The position numbers were made by a program, and so were the translations under genes. The notes beneath the pieces were generated by a model, which ran no database searches, was not told the DNA's origin, and saw only the letters and a program-made list of their open reading frames with translations. DNA of 64,000 nucleotides from Zanthoxylum bungeanum (Eukaryota > Streptophyta > Magnoliopsida > Sapindales > Rutaceae), in NCBI GenBank assembly GCA_019454045.1, contig SKCR01041592.1:1-64000 (forward strand), written 5' to 3'. Below, in pieces: positions 20,706-32,025 of the stretch. Each line of letters starts with the position of its first letter. The first letter of the stretch is position 1.

Positions 20706-21487
20706 AATCAGTATTTTAAATAGTAAATATATCATTTTTAAGGGAGATTAATCTAAATAGCAATAATAAAATAATTACCTTTCACCTTAGCATAGGAAAG
20801 TTACCTCCTCATAGTGAATAGTAAAAACTGTAAAAAGTAAAGAGAGTAAACTATTATTATTACAAAAAGTAATTAAATTACAAAAGTAAAAAATTAAAAA
20901 CTAAAATATTCTAGAGAGAGAAACTCTCGAAGACTCAATAAATAAATCTTTATATTACCCAAATTATAATCTAACCCTTATAAACCCGTGACATTGAATT
21001 TCATCACAACCCTAGATATTAACTTAGTTATGACACATAGCTAGGGCTGGTAAAAACTTGAAAATAAAAGACATAAACTGCTGAAAAGTAATTGCGGTAA
21101 AATAAATACTGAAAAGTAAAGATACAATAAAAATGAAATGCTAAGGTAAAAGGAATTACTTTTACTATTACTAATTTAGATATCTCCCAATAAAATAATA
21201 TATAAACATATGTCTGTATGTTTTTATTTTTAGTCCAAAATTTTTCGAAAAATACAAAAAAAAATTTGAAAAATTTTCAAAAATTACAAAAATATTTTGC
21301 ATTTTTGTGTTTTAATTTTGACTAAAAAGGTGAATTGGTAAGAATAGCCGAGTAAGGAGTTTCCACTCTTGAGACGTATTTCAAACCATTTATTTCGAAA
21401 TAAGTTAATTTTTGTTTATTTCCTTTTGAATTATTTAATTTGTGAATTCTCCATAATACTGACTAAAATGAATCTTCATATGCTCAC
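20706..21487. other. AT-rich repeat remnants
   Basis: No gene seen. Positions 21178-21212 match 16804-16840. 'cttagttatgacacat' (about 21018-21035) recurs in the filler at 24961-25028. Positions 21441-21487 match the first 47 bases of the window and end exactly where reverse gag-protease sequence begins. Confidence 0.4.
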
Positions 21488-23102
21488 TCCCGTCTCTATC
21501 GGCATGCAATGCAAAAGATTTGAAAAAAAGGAATGTGTAGCACCGGGATCAATAAGTATCTGGGCATTACGACCAAAGATAGACACCATACCTGTAATAA
21601 CCTCTGGTGCTGCCAAAGCTTCCTGCTGCGTCATAGCGAACACTCTGCCTTGGGCTCTAGGTCTGCTAGTCTGACCACTTGGAGCAACTCTACTCTGAGC
21701 ACCTGAACCTGTGTGAGCTCCAGAAGTCTGACCACGAACCCCACTCTGACTAAAATTACCTCTGAAATTCTGAGCTGGAGGAACAGCTGTTCTCTGAGTC
21801 TGTCTACTGCTAACATTAGGACAATCTCTCTTCAAGTGACCCACTTCTCCGCACAAATAGCAACCTTTGGTACCCAATCTGCAATCTCCAGGATGATTCT
21901 TCCCACAAATAGTACATGGTGGAAATCTTCTTTCTTGAGCTTGGCCTTGCTGACCACTAGGAATCCCACTAGATGGAGCTCTCACTGAACTCTGACTAAC
22001 TGTAGGTCGACTTTGTTTCTGCGGCTGTCTAGAACTCATCTGATAACTACCACTGGGTCTTGAGTCACCCCATTTCTTACTCTGATTTCCTTCTCCAAAA
22101 GATCGATGTTCCCTGTTCTCTTCCTTATCTGAAAATCTAACCCAATTTGCCATTCTCTTTCTGCAAACTCTGCTTTTCTAGCAAAATCTGCCATCTCTGT
22201 CAAACTGTTCATAGGAAATAATCTGATCCTGGATCTCAATTCTGCATTCAGACCATTAAGAAAATGATCCATCTTGCCCTGTTCATGGTCTCTCAAATGT
22301 GAAACAAACTGCACTAACTCATGGAATGCGGTGTCATACTGATCAACTGTGCGGCTACCCTGAGTCAACCTATAAAATTCCCTTCTCTTCTCATCCATAA
22401 AAGCAGAATTCATATAATTACTCATGAACTCCCTCTTGAACTTCTCCCAAGTTAACACATTAGTCTCTGAGAATTACCTCTTACACTCTTCCACCATTTA
22501 TCAGCTTGCTCAGTCAAAAGTTGATACACATGGTGGCACTTCTGTTCATCAGTTAATCTCATCAACTCAAAAGCCTTCTCAATCCTGTCCAAGAAATTTC
22601 CAGCTACAATGGGATCCTTTTTCCCATCAAACTCAACAACTCCTCTTTCTTTCATTCCTTTAGCAATATTATCTTCATTAACTAAAGGAGTTACCTGTGC
22701 TGGACCATGACCCCATGCTGGAGGGTAGTAATACGGATAAGGGTAAGCACCAGGAGGAACATCTGCTGGTGGATGAGCATAATAAGGTGGAGGGTAGTAA
22801 CCCGGAGGAGGTATAGGATAACCCTGATTTACTGGAGGAGGTGGAGGAGGTGCTGGAACTTTCCCTGAGGTGCTGCAGGGGCTGGAGGAACATTACTACG
22901 AGGAGAATGATGAACTGGGGTACTATCCCCGAAAACTGAGGCTATGGAATCTTCTACAACAGGATTAGGGTTCCCTTCAAAGGTTCCCCATCAAAAGAAT
23001 TAACCTCCTCATCAACTGGAGGTGCCCTAGAAGGTTGGCCAATATTTTCTATCCACGAGTACGAACTCGACCTGCACCTCGAACTCTGAGACGCGGAGGC
23101 AT
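21488..23102 (-). pseudogene. Tekay gag-protease fragment with the gag start, minus strand
   Basis: Read from 23102 down, it begins with the gag ATG and an Arg-rich N-terminus ([15 protein letters not shown]). A Pro/Tyr-rich segment follows (about 22920-22690), then the capsid-like domain (22650-22300), the CCHC knuckle (about 21870-21830) and the protease loop [10 protein letters not shown] (about 21560-21530). Frameshifts near 23050, 22980, 22866, 22470, 22115 and 21525 break it. It ends in protease at 21488. Its leader and half a PBS lie at 23103-23197. Confidence 0.85.
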
Positions 23103-23203
23103 CTGAAAACACATGAAAGATGTCAACCGCTAGAAGACATAGAATAACTAATCAAGAAAATGAAGTGTCCACAGAATCTATGAACCCTGGGCTCTGAGAG
23201 AGT
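23103..23203 (-). other. Gag leader and half primer-binding site joined to a polypurine end
   Basis: On the minus strand the leader starts at the PBS bases TCAGAGC (23191-23197) and ends in an acceptor-like 'ttttcag' just before the gag ATG. The rest of the PBS is missing. Instead 'gagag', the end of the polypurine tract, leads straight into a forward LTR at 23204. Confidence 0.7.
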
Positions 23204-24960
23204 TGTAACACCCCAAATAAATTTACGGACTAAATTATTAAGTTTGTGGAAATTGGAAGTTAAAATGCGGTTAAGGTCAAGTTTGGGGTGGCAAACGAAT
23301 TTTTGCCATATTAGTATTTATTTATTTATTTTACACACACACTGTTAGCATTTACGAAAGAAAGAAAAGATATACTAGAGATAAGAAAGAAGGAAAGAGA
23401 CAGAGAGAAAGAAAGAAAAGCAGACACGAGAGAGAGAAAGAAAGAAAAAAGAAGAAAAAAAAGAGGAAATATAGTTTTGGTCCCGATCCGACCAATCCAT
23501 AGCTCAAACCCGACCGAGTCCTTAAGGAAAAGTGTAGATCTCGTCGAGAGGATCATTTTGGTGGTGGTTTCATCTTGGGAAACTTCCAATTTTTGTAGAG
23601 ATCTCGGTAAGAAACTTTTTATGGTTTTTCTTGATTTCCCGTTGATCCGGAACTCCGATCGACAAACCGTCAGCGCCATTAGATCCGGGAGAGAGAGGGG
23701 AACGCTCGGCCGTCGGAAAATTTCTGATCGGACCGTCGCGTGAAGCTCACGCGCGTCCTAGGTGGCGGCGCGTGAGGCCCACGCGCGGCCTGGCCAATCG
23801 ACGCGTGTCCACCACGCGCCAGACAGTATTCTCGTGCTGTTTTCCCGAGTCTCCTCCGCGAATTTCAGACCTTTTCGAGTAGTAATGGACCTCCGAATCT
23901 TAAATTTCGTTAGGATTGCGAGAACCGACCGAATCACGTTTCTTGCATATTCTTTCATTTATTCTAGTTAGGATTATGTTCCTTATAGTAAATTCTTTTG
24001 TCTATTAGGTGATCGTGATACTGTAAGCAGAGACGGTCCTGCTGCATAGTTCCTTTCTAAGTAGTCAGCTCACCAGGTGCGTGGATAAGCCTGTAACATT
24101 GATGTTTTCAAAAGTATATAGTATGTATGTTTTCTTAATTGAATTTTAAGGTAATGCATTAAATGAGTTTGTTTTTAGAAAGTTTATATATTTTGCTATA
24201 AGGTATGGATCGAATATTGATTATGTTCAAATCATGTGTTTGTGATATATGAGAAACTTGCATGATTTGAGATATATGAGCATGAATTTTGGAAATGATT
24301 TTTATGTTAGGATGCACCCCGTGTACTTATATGTGCCAGATTATTGCCGTGAGATAAGGTCTCATGTTGCCAGTTATTGCCGTGAGATAAGGTCTCACGT
24401 TGCCAGTTTGCTCCGGATGCCAGTTTTGCCGTGGGGAAGCCCCATGTTGCCAGCTTTGCCGTATTTGTCATGAGGTTGTGCATATAGATGAATAAACAGA
24501 TTTATCTTTACAGAGTATTTTTGAGCAGTATGAGATTTATGATTTGAGTTTTATGAGAAATGAGTTTATGAGAAATGAGATTTACGATTTCAAGTAAATG
24601 TTTGAGATATCGATTTACAGCTTATGTATTTATTTATGTTATGAAAGACTTGTTCGATCCACTTTGTTACTTGATTATCCACGGCACTGAGCTGTGATCC
24701 ATTGCATTAAGCGTGAGCTTACCCCTCATTCCTTAACATTTCAGGATCAGCAGTTTAGTAGATCGTTCTTTCATCTGCTGTTTCGTCATCATTCCAGCCA
24801 GTAGAGAAAAGGTTGTGCCAACAGTAGAGTGTCTTTATTATGTTTTGAGACTGTATTTCTAGACATGTATTTCTTGAGAGATTGTTATGTGATTATAGGC
24901 ATTGAGCCTTTAATTGATACTGAGGATGTTGTGTTTCCTTTATGGATATTATGTTGAGTG
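23204..24960 (+). mobile_element. Family A LTR lacking its last ~170 bp
   Basis: Begins TGTAACACCCC and follows the reference LTR through the GA tract (23355-23470), CG block (23745-23820), hairpins (24340-24440) and 'taacatttcag' (about 24745). It stops at 'atgttgagtgga'. Confidence 0.88.
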
Positions 24961-25028
24961 GAAAATGACAATGCCTTCTATCAATTTGTAGTGATCTGCT
25001 TTTCTTAGTTATGACACATGTGATCTAC
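24961..25028. other. Filler between opposed LTR pieces
   Basis: 68 bp, partly shared with 21018-21035 ('ttagttatgacacat'), so probably family C-derived. It joins a forward LTR to a reverse U3 piece. Confidence 0.45.
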
Positions 25029-25579
25029 AAAGGACGCGCGTGAGCTTCACGCGCCGGTCCGATCGGAAATTTTCCGATGGCCGAGCGTTCCCCTCTCTCT
25101 CCCGGATCTAATGGCGCTGACGGTTTGTCGATCGGAGTTCCGGATCAACGGGAAATCAAGAAAAACCATAAAAAGTTTCTTACCGAGATCTCTACAAAAA
25201 TTGGAAGTTTCCCAAGATGAAACCACACCAAAATGATCCTCTCGACGAGATCTACACTTTTCCTTAAGGACTCGGTCGGGTTTGAGCTACGGATTGGCCG
25301 GATCGGGACTAAAACTATTTTCCTCTTTTTTCCTTCTTTTCTCTTTATTTCTCTCTCTAGTGTCTGCTTTTCTTTCTTTCTCTCTGTCTTTTTCCTTCTT
25401 CTTATCTCTAGTATATCTTTCTTTCTTTCGTAAATGCTAACAGTGTGTGTGTAAAATAAAAAATAAATACTAATATGGCAAAATTCGTTTGCCACCCTAA
25501 ACTTGACCTTAACCGCATTTTAACTTCCAATTTCCACAAACTTAAAAATTTAGTCCGAAAATTTATTTGGGGTGTTACA
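25029..25579 (-). mobile_element. Family A LTR U3 part, reverse
   Basis: 551 bp from the CG-rich block to the LTR 5' terminus. The reverse polypurine tract and chromodomain follow, so it is the beginning of the 3' LTR of the minus-strand fragment 25580-26626. Confidence 0.85.
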
Positions 25580-25615
25580 ACTCTCTCCCCCTAAAAAGAA
25601 TTTCGTCCTCGAAAT

Positions 25616-26626
25616 TCACATACCAGATGGTGGAAATAAATGAGGATATTTATTCCTCATGTCTTCCTCAAGCTCCCAAGTTGCTTCTGCCTTCGAATGT
25701 TTACCCCACAGGACTTTCACCAATGGAATCGTCCTGTTTCTCAACTGTCTCAACTCTCTAGCTAGAATTCCCACTGGTTCCTCAGCATATGTCAAGTCTT
25801 CTCTCAACTCAACTGGTTGCTCCTGCAAAATGTGGGAGGGATCTGATCTGTACTTTCTCAACATGGACACATGGAAAACATTGTGAATCTTTGACAATTC
25901 CTGTGGCAATGCTAATCTGTAGGCAACTGGTCCAATTCGCTCCACGATCTCATACGGCCCAATAAACCGAGGACTCAACTTCCCTTTCTTGCCAAATCTC
26001 ATGACACTCTTCCAAGGAGAAATCTTCAAAAATACCTTATCTCCCACCTGATGCTCGATGTCCTTCCTTTTTAGATCTGCGTAACTCTTCTGTCTATCTT
26101 GAGCTGTCTTCAACTTTGATCTGATCACTTCTATCTTATCAACAGTAATCTGAACAATCTCAGGACCTAAGAGTTTCCTCTCACCTACTTCATCCCAACA
26201 TATAGGAGTTCTACATTTCTTTCCATATAATGCCTCATAAGGTGCCATGCCCAAACTAGCATGATAACTATTATTGTAAGCAAACTCCATCAAAGATAGA
26301 TGTTGATCCCAACTACCTTTAAATTCCATAACACAAGCTCTCAACATATCTTCTAAAGTCTGTATGGTTCTCTCTGACTGCCCATCTGTCTGAGGATGAA
26401 AAGAAGTACTGAACTTCACTTTAGTACCCAAAGCCTCTTGTAGACTTGGCCAGAATCTGGAAGTAAATCTTGGATCTCTGTCTGATACGATTGACACTGG
26501 AGTTCCATGAAGTCTCACTATCTCATCAACATAGAGCTCTGCTAACTTATTCAAAGAATAATCTACTCTGACAGGTAGAAAATGAGCTGATTTTGTCAAC
26601 CTGTCAACTATCACCTCTACTCTACC
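25616..26626 (-). pseudogene. Tekay integrase core to chromodomain, uninterrupted 332-codon frame (minus)
   Basis: The longest clean integrase piece in the window. From about 26614 it reads [14 protein letters not shown], then VSDRDPRF with the second catalytic Asp, then [10 protein letters not shown] with the Glu, [40 protein letters not shown] and the chromodomain segment to a stop at 25616. The reading frame has no indel, unlike all other copies. The HHCC finger and the first catalytic Asp are missing because the sequence is cut at 26626, a few bases after the position where other copies carry TGA. Confidence 0.88.
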
Positions 26627-26673
26627 TAAGGGGTAGATTATTCTTAGTAAGTTATTTAATTAAAACCTTATAA
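26627..26673. other. Snap-back patchwork junction
   Basis: 18 bp of the LTR 3' end in forward orientation (TCTACTCTACCTAAGGGG) are followed by 'tagattattctta', the reverse complement of integrase bases about 60 nt to the left. Then come about 25 bp also found at 1737-1761, before RT/RNase H sequence starts at 26674. Confidence 0.6.
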
Positions 26674-26913
26674 GCAGATGGCATTTTAGTAGATCCAAAA
26701 AGATAGAAGCAGTGGTTAATTGGGAATCGCCTACCAATGCGACTGAGAACGGAGTTTCTTGGGTTTAGCAGGCTACTTACGACGTTTTGTTCAGGATTTT
26801 CTTCATTGCAGCACCATTGACGAAACTTTTGAAGAAGAATGCAAATTTGAGTGGACTGAGGAATTCAGCAAAGTTTTGATAAACTTAAGAAGTGTTTGAC
26901 AACTGCTCCAGTG
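26674..26913 (+). pseudogene. Tekay RT end/RNase H fragment, left of the nested element
   Basis: Matches 43495-43736 of the longest Tekay copy ([19 protein letters not shown] region) with many one-base losses, so no frame stays open. It ends at CAGTG (26909-26913), the left target-site copy of the CRM-like insertion. The right half continues at 34423. Confidence 0.8.
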
Positions 26914-27562
26914 TGACATGATCCAGGCAGACAACAAACCAAATGACGCATTACAAGTACCAGAAGGGCCAATTACGAGGCAGAGGACCAAAAGACTCAG
27001 AGAAGCAATGGCGGGATTAGTTCAGAGTTTTATGGCCGGCTGCAACCAACAAATAGAGGCGCATGTGGGCTTCGATGGAAAGGGCCCAAAGCCATTTCAC
27101 TTGGCCCAAATCAGTTTAGAATAAAGCTTTTTAGGCTTTTAAATACTTAAAGACTTGATATTTGTGTAATTTCGTTTTTAGGGGCATTATTGTCTTTATG
27201 CCTTTAGGGTTTCTTTTTGTAACAATATTTAAGCTTACTTTCTTCTTCATTTGAGGCAACCAACGAATTTGTAAACTCAAAAAGCTTAAAGCTTTGGCTA
27301 TGGCCGAATTATTGTAAGGGAGGGATTCCCCTTTTCAAGTTTGAATCGACTTATCTAAGTTTTGGCAAACTTAGTGGCGTCTCCATTGCTAGCAAAACAC
27401 TACAAGGATTCATCTTAAAGGTTCTCAAGGGCAAGTTCTTTGTGGGTCTTCTTTGTGGCCTTGGAAGGGTTTTGTTTCTACAAAATCATATTCGCGGTTC
27501 TTGGGGTTCTGTCCGTTGCTTGGGGTTTGCTTGGATTTCGAATCCAAGTGGGTTTCTTGTCA
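26914..27562 (+). repeat. 5' LTR of the CRM-like element
   Basis: 649 bp. It contains 68 codons identical to the polyprotein C-terminus (26918-27124), because the coding region of the element runs into its 3' LTR. It ends TTCTTGTCA before the PBS. Confidence 0.92.
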
Positions 27563-27580
27563 TTTGGTATCTAGAGCTCA
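27563..27580 (+). other. Primer-binding site of the CRM-like element
   Basis: TTTGGTATCTAGAGCTC directly follows the 5' LTR. It is close to the initiator-Met tRNA complement TGGTATCAGAGC, with an extra T after ATC. Confidence 0.7.
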
Positions 27581-27636
27581 GGGTTCCAAGGTCTGATTTT
27601 TCTATCTTTCCTTTTGTTTGATTCTGTTTTTCTCTT

Positions 27637-27812
27637 GTTCTTTGTTATTTTCGTTTCAGTTCTTGTTGGATCTTGTTTCTGTTTTTTTTGTTTTGTTTAT
27701 TTCTGGATCTGTTTTTGGTGTGTTGTTCTTTGTTATTTTCGTTTCAGTCCTTGTTGGATCTTGATTCTGTTTTTGTTTTGTTTATTTCTGGATCTGTTTT
27801 TGGTGTGTTCTG
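27637..27812 (+). repeat. 88-bp tandem duplication in the CRM-like leader
   Basis: Two T-rich units starting at 27637 and 27725 (each beginning 'gttctttgttattttcg' and ending 'tttttggtgtgtt'), with few differences. Each has a 'cgtttcag' acceptor-like sequence. Confidence 0.75.
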
Positions 27813-27984
27813 CATATCAGTTCATTCCAGTTGCATATCAGTTCATCTTCATCACTTTTCCAGTTCTGGGCTTCTGTTCTGTTCTTCCTATCAGTTCGTC
27901 ATAGTCAATCTGTTCTTTAGCATATGTTTAAGAAATAAGCATGTTCTTTGGCGGCTGTGTGTTTTGTTTCTAAAACCCTAGTGA

Positions 27985-28466
27985 AGTGTGAAATCAGACC
28001 CTGAAAAACTAAGTGAAGTCTGAAATCAGACCCTGAAATCATAGCTTCTGAAATCAGACCTAAAACGTAACCTTTGAAATCTGCCTCTGAAATCAGACTC
28101 TGAGTTCAGACCTTGAAACTTAACAATTGAATCAGACTCTGAGATCAGACCCTGAAACTTAGCCTCTGAAATCAGACCCATACCAGTAACCTCTGAAATC
28201 AGACCCGGACCAGTAACCTCTGAAAATTAGCCTCTGAAATCAGACCCATCCAGTAACCTCTGAAATCAGACCCTGACCAGTAACCTCTGAAAATTAGCCT
28301 CTGAATTCAGACCTGAAATCAGACCCTTATTCGACTCTGAAATCAGACACTGACCAACAGCCTCTGAATTCAGACCATCATCAGACTCTGAAATCAGGCT
28401 TTGAAAACCAGCCTCTGAAATCAGAACCTAAATCAGCCTCTGAAATCAGAACCACATTTAGCATCT
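27985..28466 (+). repeat. Array of TCTGAAATCAGA dyads in the CRM-like leader
   Basis: About 480 bp made of short irregular units. The 10-mer TGAAATCAGA occurs 12 times exactly and several more times with one change. Its full form TCTGAAATCAGA is an inverted repeat (TCTGA-AA-TCAGA). Unit spacing varies from about 18 to 50 bp. It lies between PBS and gag, where packaging and dimerisation signals reside in retroelements. An A-rich tract (28477-28495) follows. Confidence 0.85.
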
Positions 28467-29059
28467 GACGTTATCAAAAAAAAAAAAAAAAAAAGGGACT
28501 TGAGTGATAGTGATCACTTGAGCAGAAAAAAAAAAAAAAGAGTAAAAAAGTGTTGGTTGAATCTAGTTTGTTCCATATTATCATTTAGGTGCCCGTGGAG
28601 GGTATTCCATCAAAATTTCTATAGCGGTGCCAAATTTTCTACCGAAATTGCATACGACCGTGAATTTGCATGCTTATTTTTTTTCCATTGTGCTAATTGT
28701 TCACTTCTTTATTCCAAATACTCTAGTTTAAGTATTATTGATTGAGTCTTCTTCGTTGCTATTCCTGTTCGTATTTTGTTTCCACCTGTCCCATATATAT
28801 TATTAGACCTTTGTGTTTCATGCTGGCTTGAGGACTACATTTGGTTTGTATTCTTGGATTGAGTGTGGTTCACTTTTGAATTGAGGACGAACTCAAGAGT
28901 GGTAAAAGGCAGTGATTGTGAGCACAGTATCGGGTAAAAGCCAATAGAGTGCAAACACGAGTGGAGTGATATCATTCGAGTGTAAACACGTGAGATTGTG
29001 AGGATTTAGATATTTGTTTTACTTTCTTGTTATTTCTAATCTGTTTGTTTAGTGTTGAG
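28467..29059 (+). other. Remainder of the CRM-like leader
   Basis: Two poly-A runs (28477-28495 and about 28526-28539) and then ordinary AT-rich leader up to the gag ATG. No gene seen. Confidence 0.6.
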
Positions 29060-30625
29060 ATGGCAGGTCTAACTACTGATGAAAAGCTTGAGGCTTTGGA
29101 TAGGAAATTTACAGATATGATGGAGAACATGAATACTGCTTTGGAGAGATTGTCCAAGAGTGTCGAGAGTATTCAAACTGGTAGCGGTCCCAGAGTACCA
29201 CCACCTCAGAATGTACCACAACCTCACAATGTACCACCTCGCCGTGTACCACCACAGTATGTACCACCAGATGAAGAGGAAGCTGAGAATGAGTTTGATG
29301 ATTCTGATGGTTTTGATGATGTGGAGGAGAGATTTCAGCCTGGGCATGATAGGAGGCCTAATAGGAGGTTTGATAGGAGGGATAGACGGTTTGGTGATAG
29401 AGGTGCATTTGATGCCAGAAGAGGGGATTATGATCGGAGAGGATATGGTAGGCGAGGAGATGTAGATGGTGATCTAGGTAGCATCAAGATCAAGATACCA
29501 ACTTTCCAAGGCAAGAATGATCCTGAAGCTTATTTGGAATGGGAAAAGAAAATAGAATTGATTTTCAACTGTCATCACTACTCAGACGAGAAGAAGATCA
29601 GTCTGGCAGCAATTGAGTTTACCGATTATGCTATGATTTGGTGGGATCAGCTTGTCTCTACTCGGAGGAGAAACTATGAGAGACCGGTTCAGACATGGGC
29701 AGAACTTAGGGGTCTCATGAGAAAGAGATTTATACCCAGCCATTACTATAGGGAGTTGTATCAGAAACTACAACATCTGTATCAGGGGACCAAAAGTGTT
29801 GAGGACTATTACACAGAGATGGAAGTTGCCATGATCAGGGCAAATGTAGTTGAGGATGCAGAAGCTACTATGGCACGGTTTCTAGGGGGCTTGAATAGAG
29901 AGATTGCAAACATGGTGGAGTTGCATCATTATGTTGATTTGGAGGATATGCTTCACATGGCTATCAAGATAGAAAGGCAACTCAAGAAAAAGTCAACATC
30001 CAGATTTGGTACTCAGGCTACTTCTGCATGGAAAGGGAAATGGGTTCCGAATGAGAAGCGAGATGGAGGCTTTGACAAGCCTAGAGGCGAATTCAGTGGA
30101 GGCTTTAATAAGCCTAGGGCCGAACCTAGTGCCAAGGGTAAAGAGGCTGCGGAACCGAGCAAAACTAGACCAAAACCTGAGGTGGCAGCTGCTAGAACTA
30201 AAGATGTCAAGTGTTTCAAGTGTTTGGGCATGGGACACTATGCTTCACAATGTCCCAATAGGCGTACCTTAGTGATTGATAAAAAGAGTGGAGAGGTGTA
30301 CTCTACCGATAGTGAGGTTGAGGAGGAGATGCCAGAGTTGGAGGATGCTAGTGACCATGAGGGAGCTGCATACCCGCTGGATAACTTATCCTTAGTTGTC
30401 AAGCGTGCTTTGAGTGCACTTGTTGTAGAGGATGAGAGTGTGCAGCAGAGGGAGAACATATTCCATACTAGGTGCCGTGTGAATGGCAAGGGGTGTAGTA
30501 TGATCATAGATGGGGGCAGTTGTACTAATGTTGCTAGCACAGCTTTGATTGAGCGATTGGGGTTGAGTTGCTTGAGACACCCGAAGCCTTACAAGTTGCA
30601 GTGGTTAAATGATTGTGGGAGATAA
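29060..30625 (+). pseudogene. gag and protease start of the CRM-like element
   Basis: The ATG at 29060 opens a 521-codon frame. A Pro-rich N-terminal region with PPQ/VPP repeats is followed by an Arg/Asp-rich segment (about residues 95-135). Then comes the retrotransposon gag domain (FQGKNDPEAYLEWEKKIEL to ERQLKKK, about 155-320). A CCHC knuckle CFKCLGMGHYASQC (C-x2-C-x4-H-x4-C) lies near residue 385. The protease loop MIIDGGSCTNVAS lies near 480; DGG in place of D-S/T-G is usual in this clade as I recall. One missing base in the G run at about 30617 ends the frame at TAA 30623-30625 and separates gag from the rest. Confidence 0.85.
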
Positions 30626-30978
30626 GTGTGACAAAGCAGGTACTGTTGAGCTTTACCATTGGGCCATACACAGATGATGTCCTATGTGATGTGATACCGA
30701 TGCATGCAGGACATATTCTTTTGGGCAGGCCGTGGCAGTTTGATAAGAAGGTTATTCATGATGGGTTCAAGAACAAGTACTCTTTCCAGCATAAGGGAAA
30801 ACCCATTACATTATACCCACTCACACCTGCACAAGTCCATGAAGATCAGGTTAAGTTGCAACTTGAGCGTGACAAAGAGAGAGCGAAGGGAAACACCACC
30901 TTGGGTGAGACTAGTGAGAGTGGTGTATCTGGTGAGAAAAATAAGGCCAAGGCCGTGGGAGTTTCCAGGGGAGTGTGA
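30613..30978 (+). pseudogene. Protease C-terminal segment of the CRM-like element
   Basis: Continues the protease in the next frame: VTKQVLLSFTIGPYTDDVLCDV and HAGHILLGRPWQFDKKV are the conserved downstream protease blocks. A Lys/Glu-rich linker follows. An in-frame TGA at 30976-30978 stops it; the frame remains open directly after. Confidence 0.8.
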
Positions 30979-32025
30979 GTGAACGTAAGGGGGAAACAAA
31001 AGAGAGAGTTAAAAAGAGTTTCTACATGGGTGGAGGGTGAAGCAAGGAAAGCATTCAAGGCTAGCAAGCTCATGTTATTGTTAGTCTATAAGGAGCCTCA
31101 TATTTATTTTACTAACTCTGACCATTTGCTTCCTGTGTCTATTTCATCTCTTTTGCAGGATTACAGTGACGTACTGACAGAGGACATACCTAGTGGGCTT
31201 CCACCCATTAGAGGTATTGAACACCAGATTGACTTCATACCTGGAGCAGTCATTCCTAACAGACCGGCTTATAGGAGCAATCCCGAGGAGACAAAGGAGC
31301 TACAAAGGCAAGTACGGGAGTTGATGGACAAGGGGTATGTAAGGGAAAGCATGAGTCCTTGTGCAGTACCAGTGCTTCTAGTTCCTAAGAAAGATGGGAC
31401 GTGGCGTATGTGCGTTGACTGCCGAGCTATCAACAATATTACGGTAAAGTATCGTCACCCCATTCCTAGGCTAGATGACATGTTGGATGAATTGCATGGT
31501 TCCAAAATTTTTAGTAAGATTGATTTAAAGAGTGGATACCATCAAATTCGCATGAGAGAGGGAGATGAGTGGAAAACTGCATTTAAGACTAAGTATGGCT
31601 TGTATGAATGGTTAGTTATGCCATTTGGTCTCTCAAACGCACCTAGCACATTTATGAGATTGATGAATCATGTTATGCGTGCATTTTTAGGTAAGTTTGT
31701 TGTGGTTTACTTTGATGACATCTTAGTTTATAGTAAAACAGTAGATGAGCATGTAATGCATTTGGAGCATGTACTTGATGTTTTACGAAAAGAACAATTG
31801 TATGCTAACTCTGACAAATGCACATTTTGCATGGATAGAATTGTTTTTCTTGGCTTTGTTGTGAGTGCAGATGGCATCGAGGTAGATGTGGAAAAGGTAA
31901 AGGCAATTCAGGAATGGCCTACACCAACTACAGTGACAGAAGTCCGAAGCTTTCATGGGTTAGCGAGCTTCTATAGGAGATTTGTCAAGGACTTCAGTAG
32001 CATTGCCGCGCCATTGACTGAGTAG
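30979..32025 (+). pseudogene. Reverse transcriptase of the CRM-like element
   Basis: 349 open codons. After a linker comes the RT domain: [27 protein letters not shown] with the first catalytic Asp, [15 protein letters not shown], and [11 protein letters not shown], the YxDD-type catalytic box, near 31710. [14 protein letters not shown] and [14 protein letters not shown] follow. A one-base loss at 32023 makes TAG where the frame should pass into RNase H. All RT motifs are present, so this domain itself looks recently functional. Confidence 0.88.

Noticed and set aside
27985..28466. CRISPR-like array
   Set aside because: Unit spacing is irregular, the spacers are not unique sequences of one length, and the block is inside a plant retrotransposon leader.
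29069..29347. Antisense frames over the CRM-like gag and pol (also 30013-30580 and 30811-31073)
   Set aside because: They are shadows of a well-supported coding strand and have no motifs.
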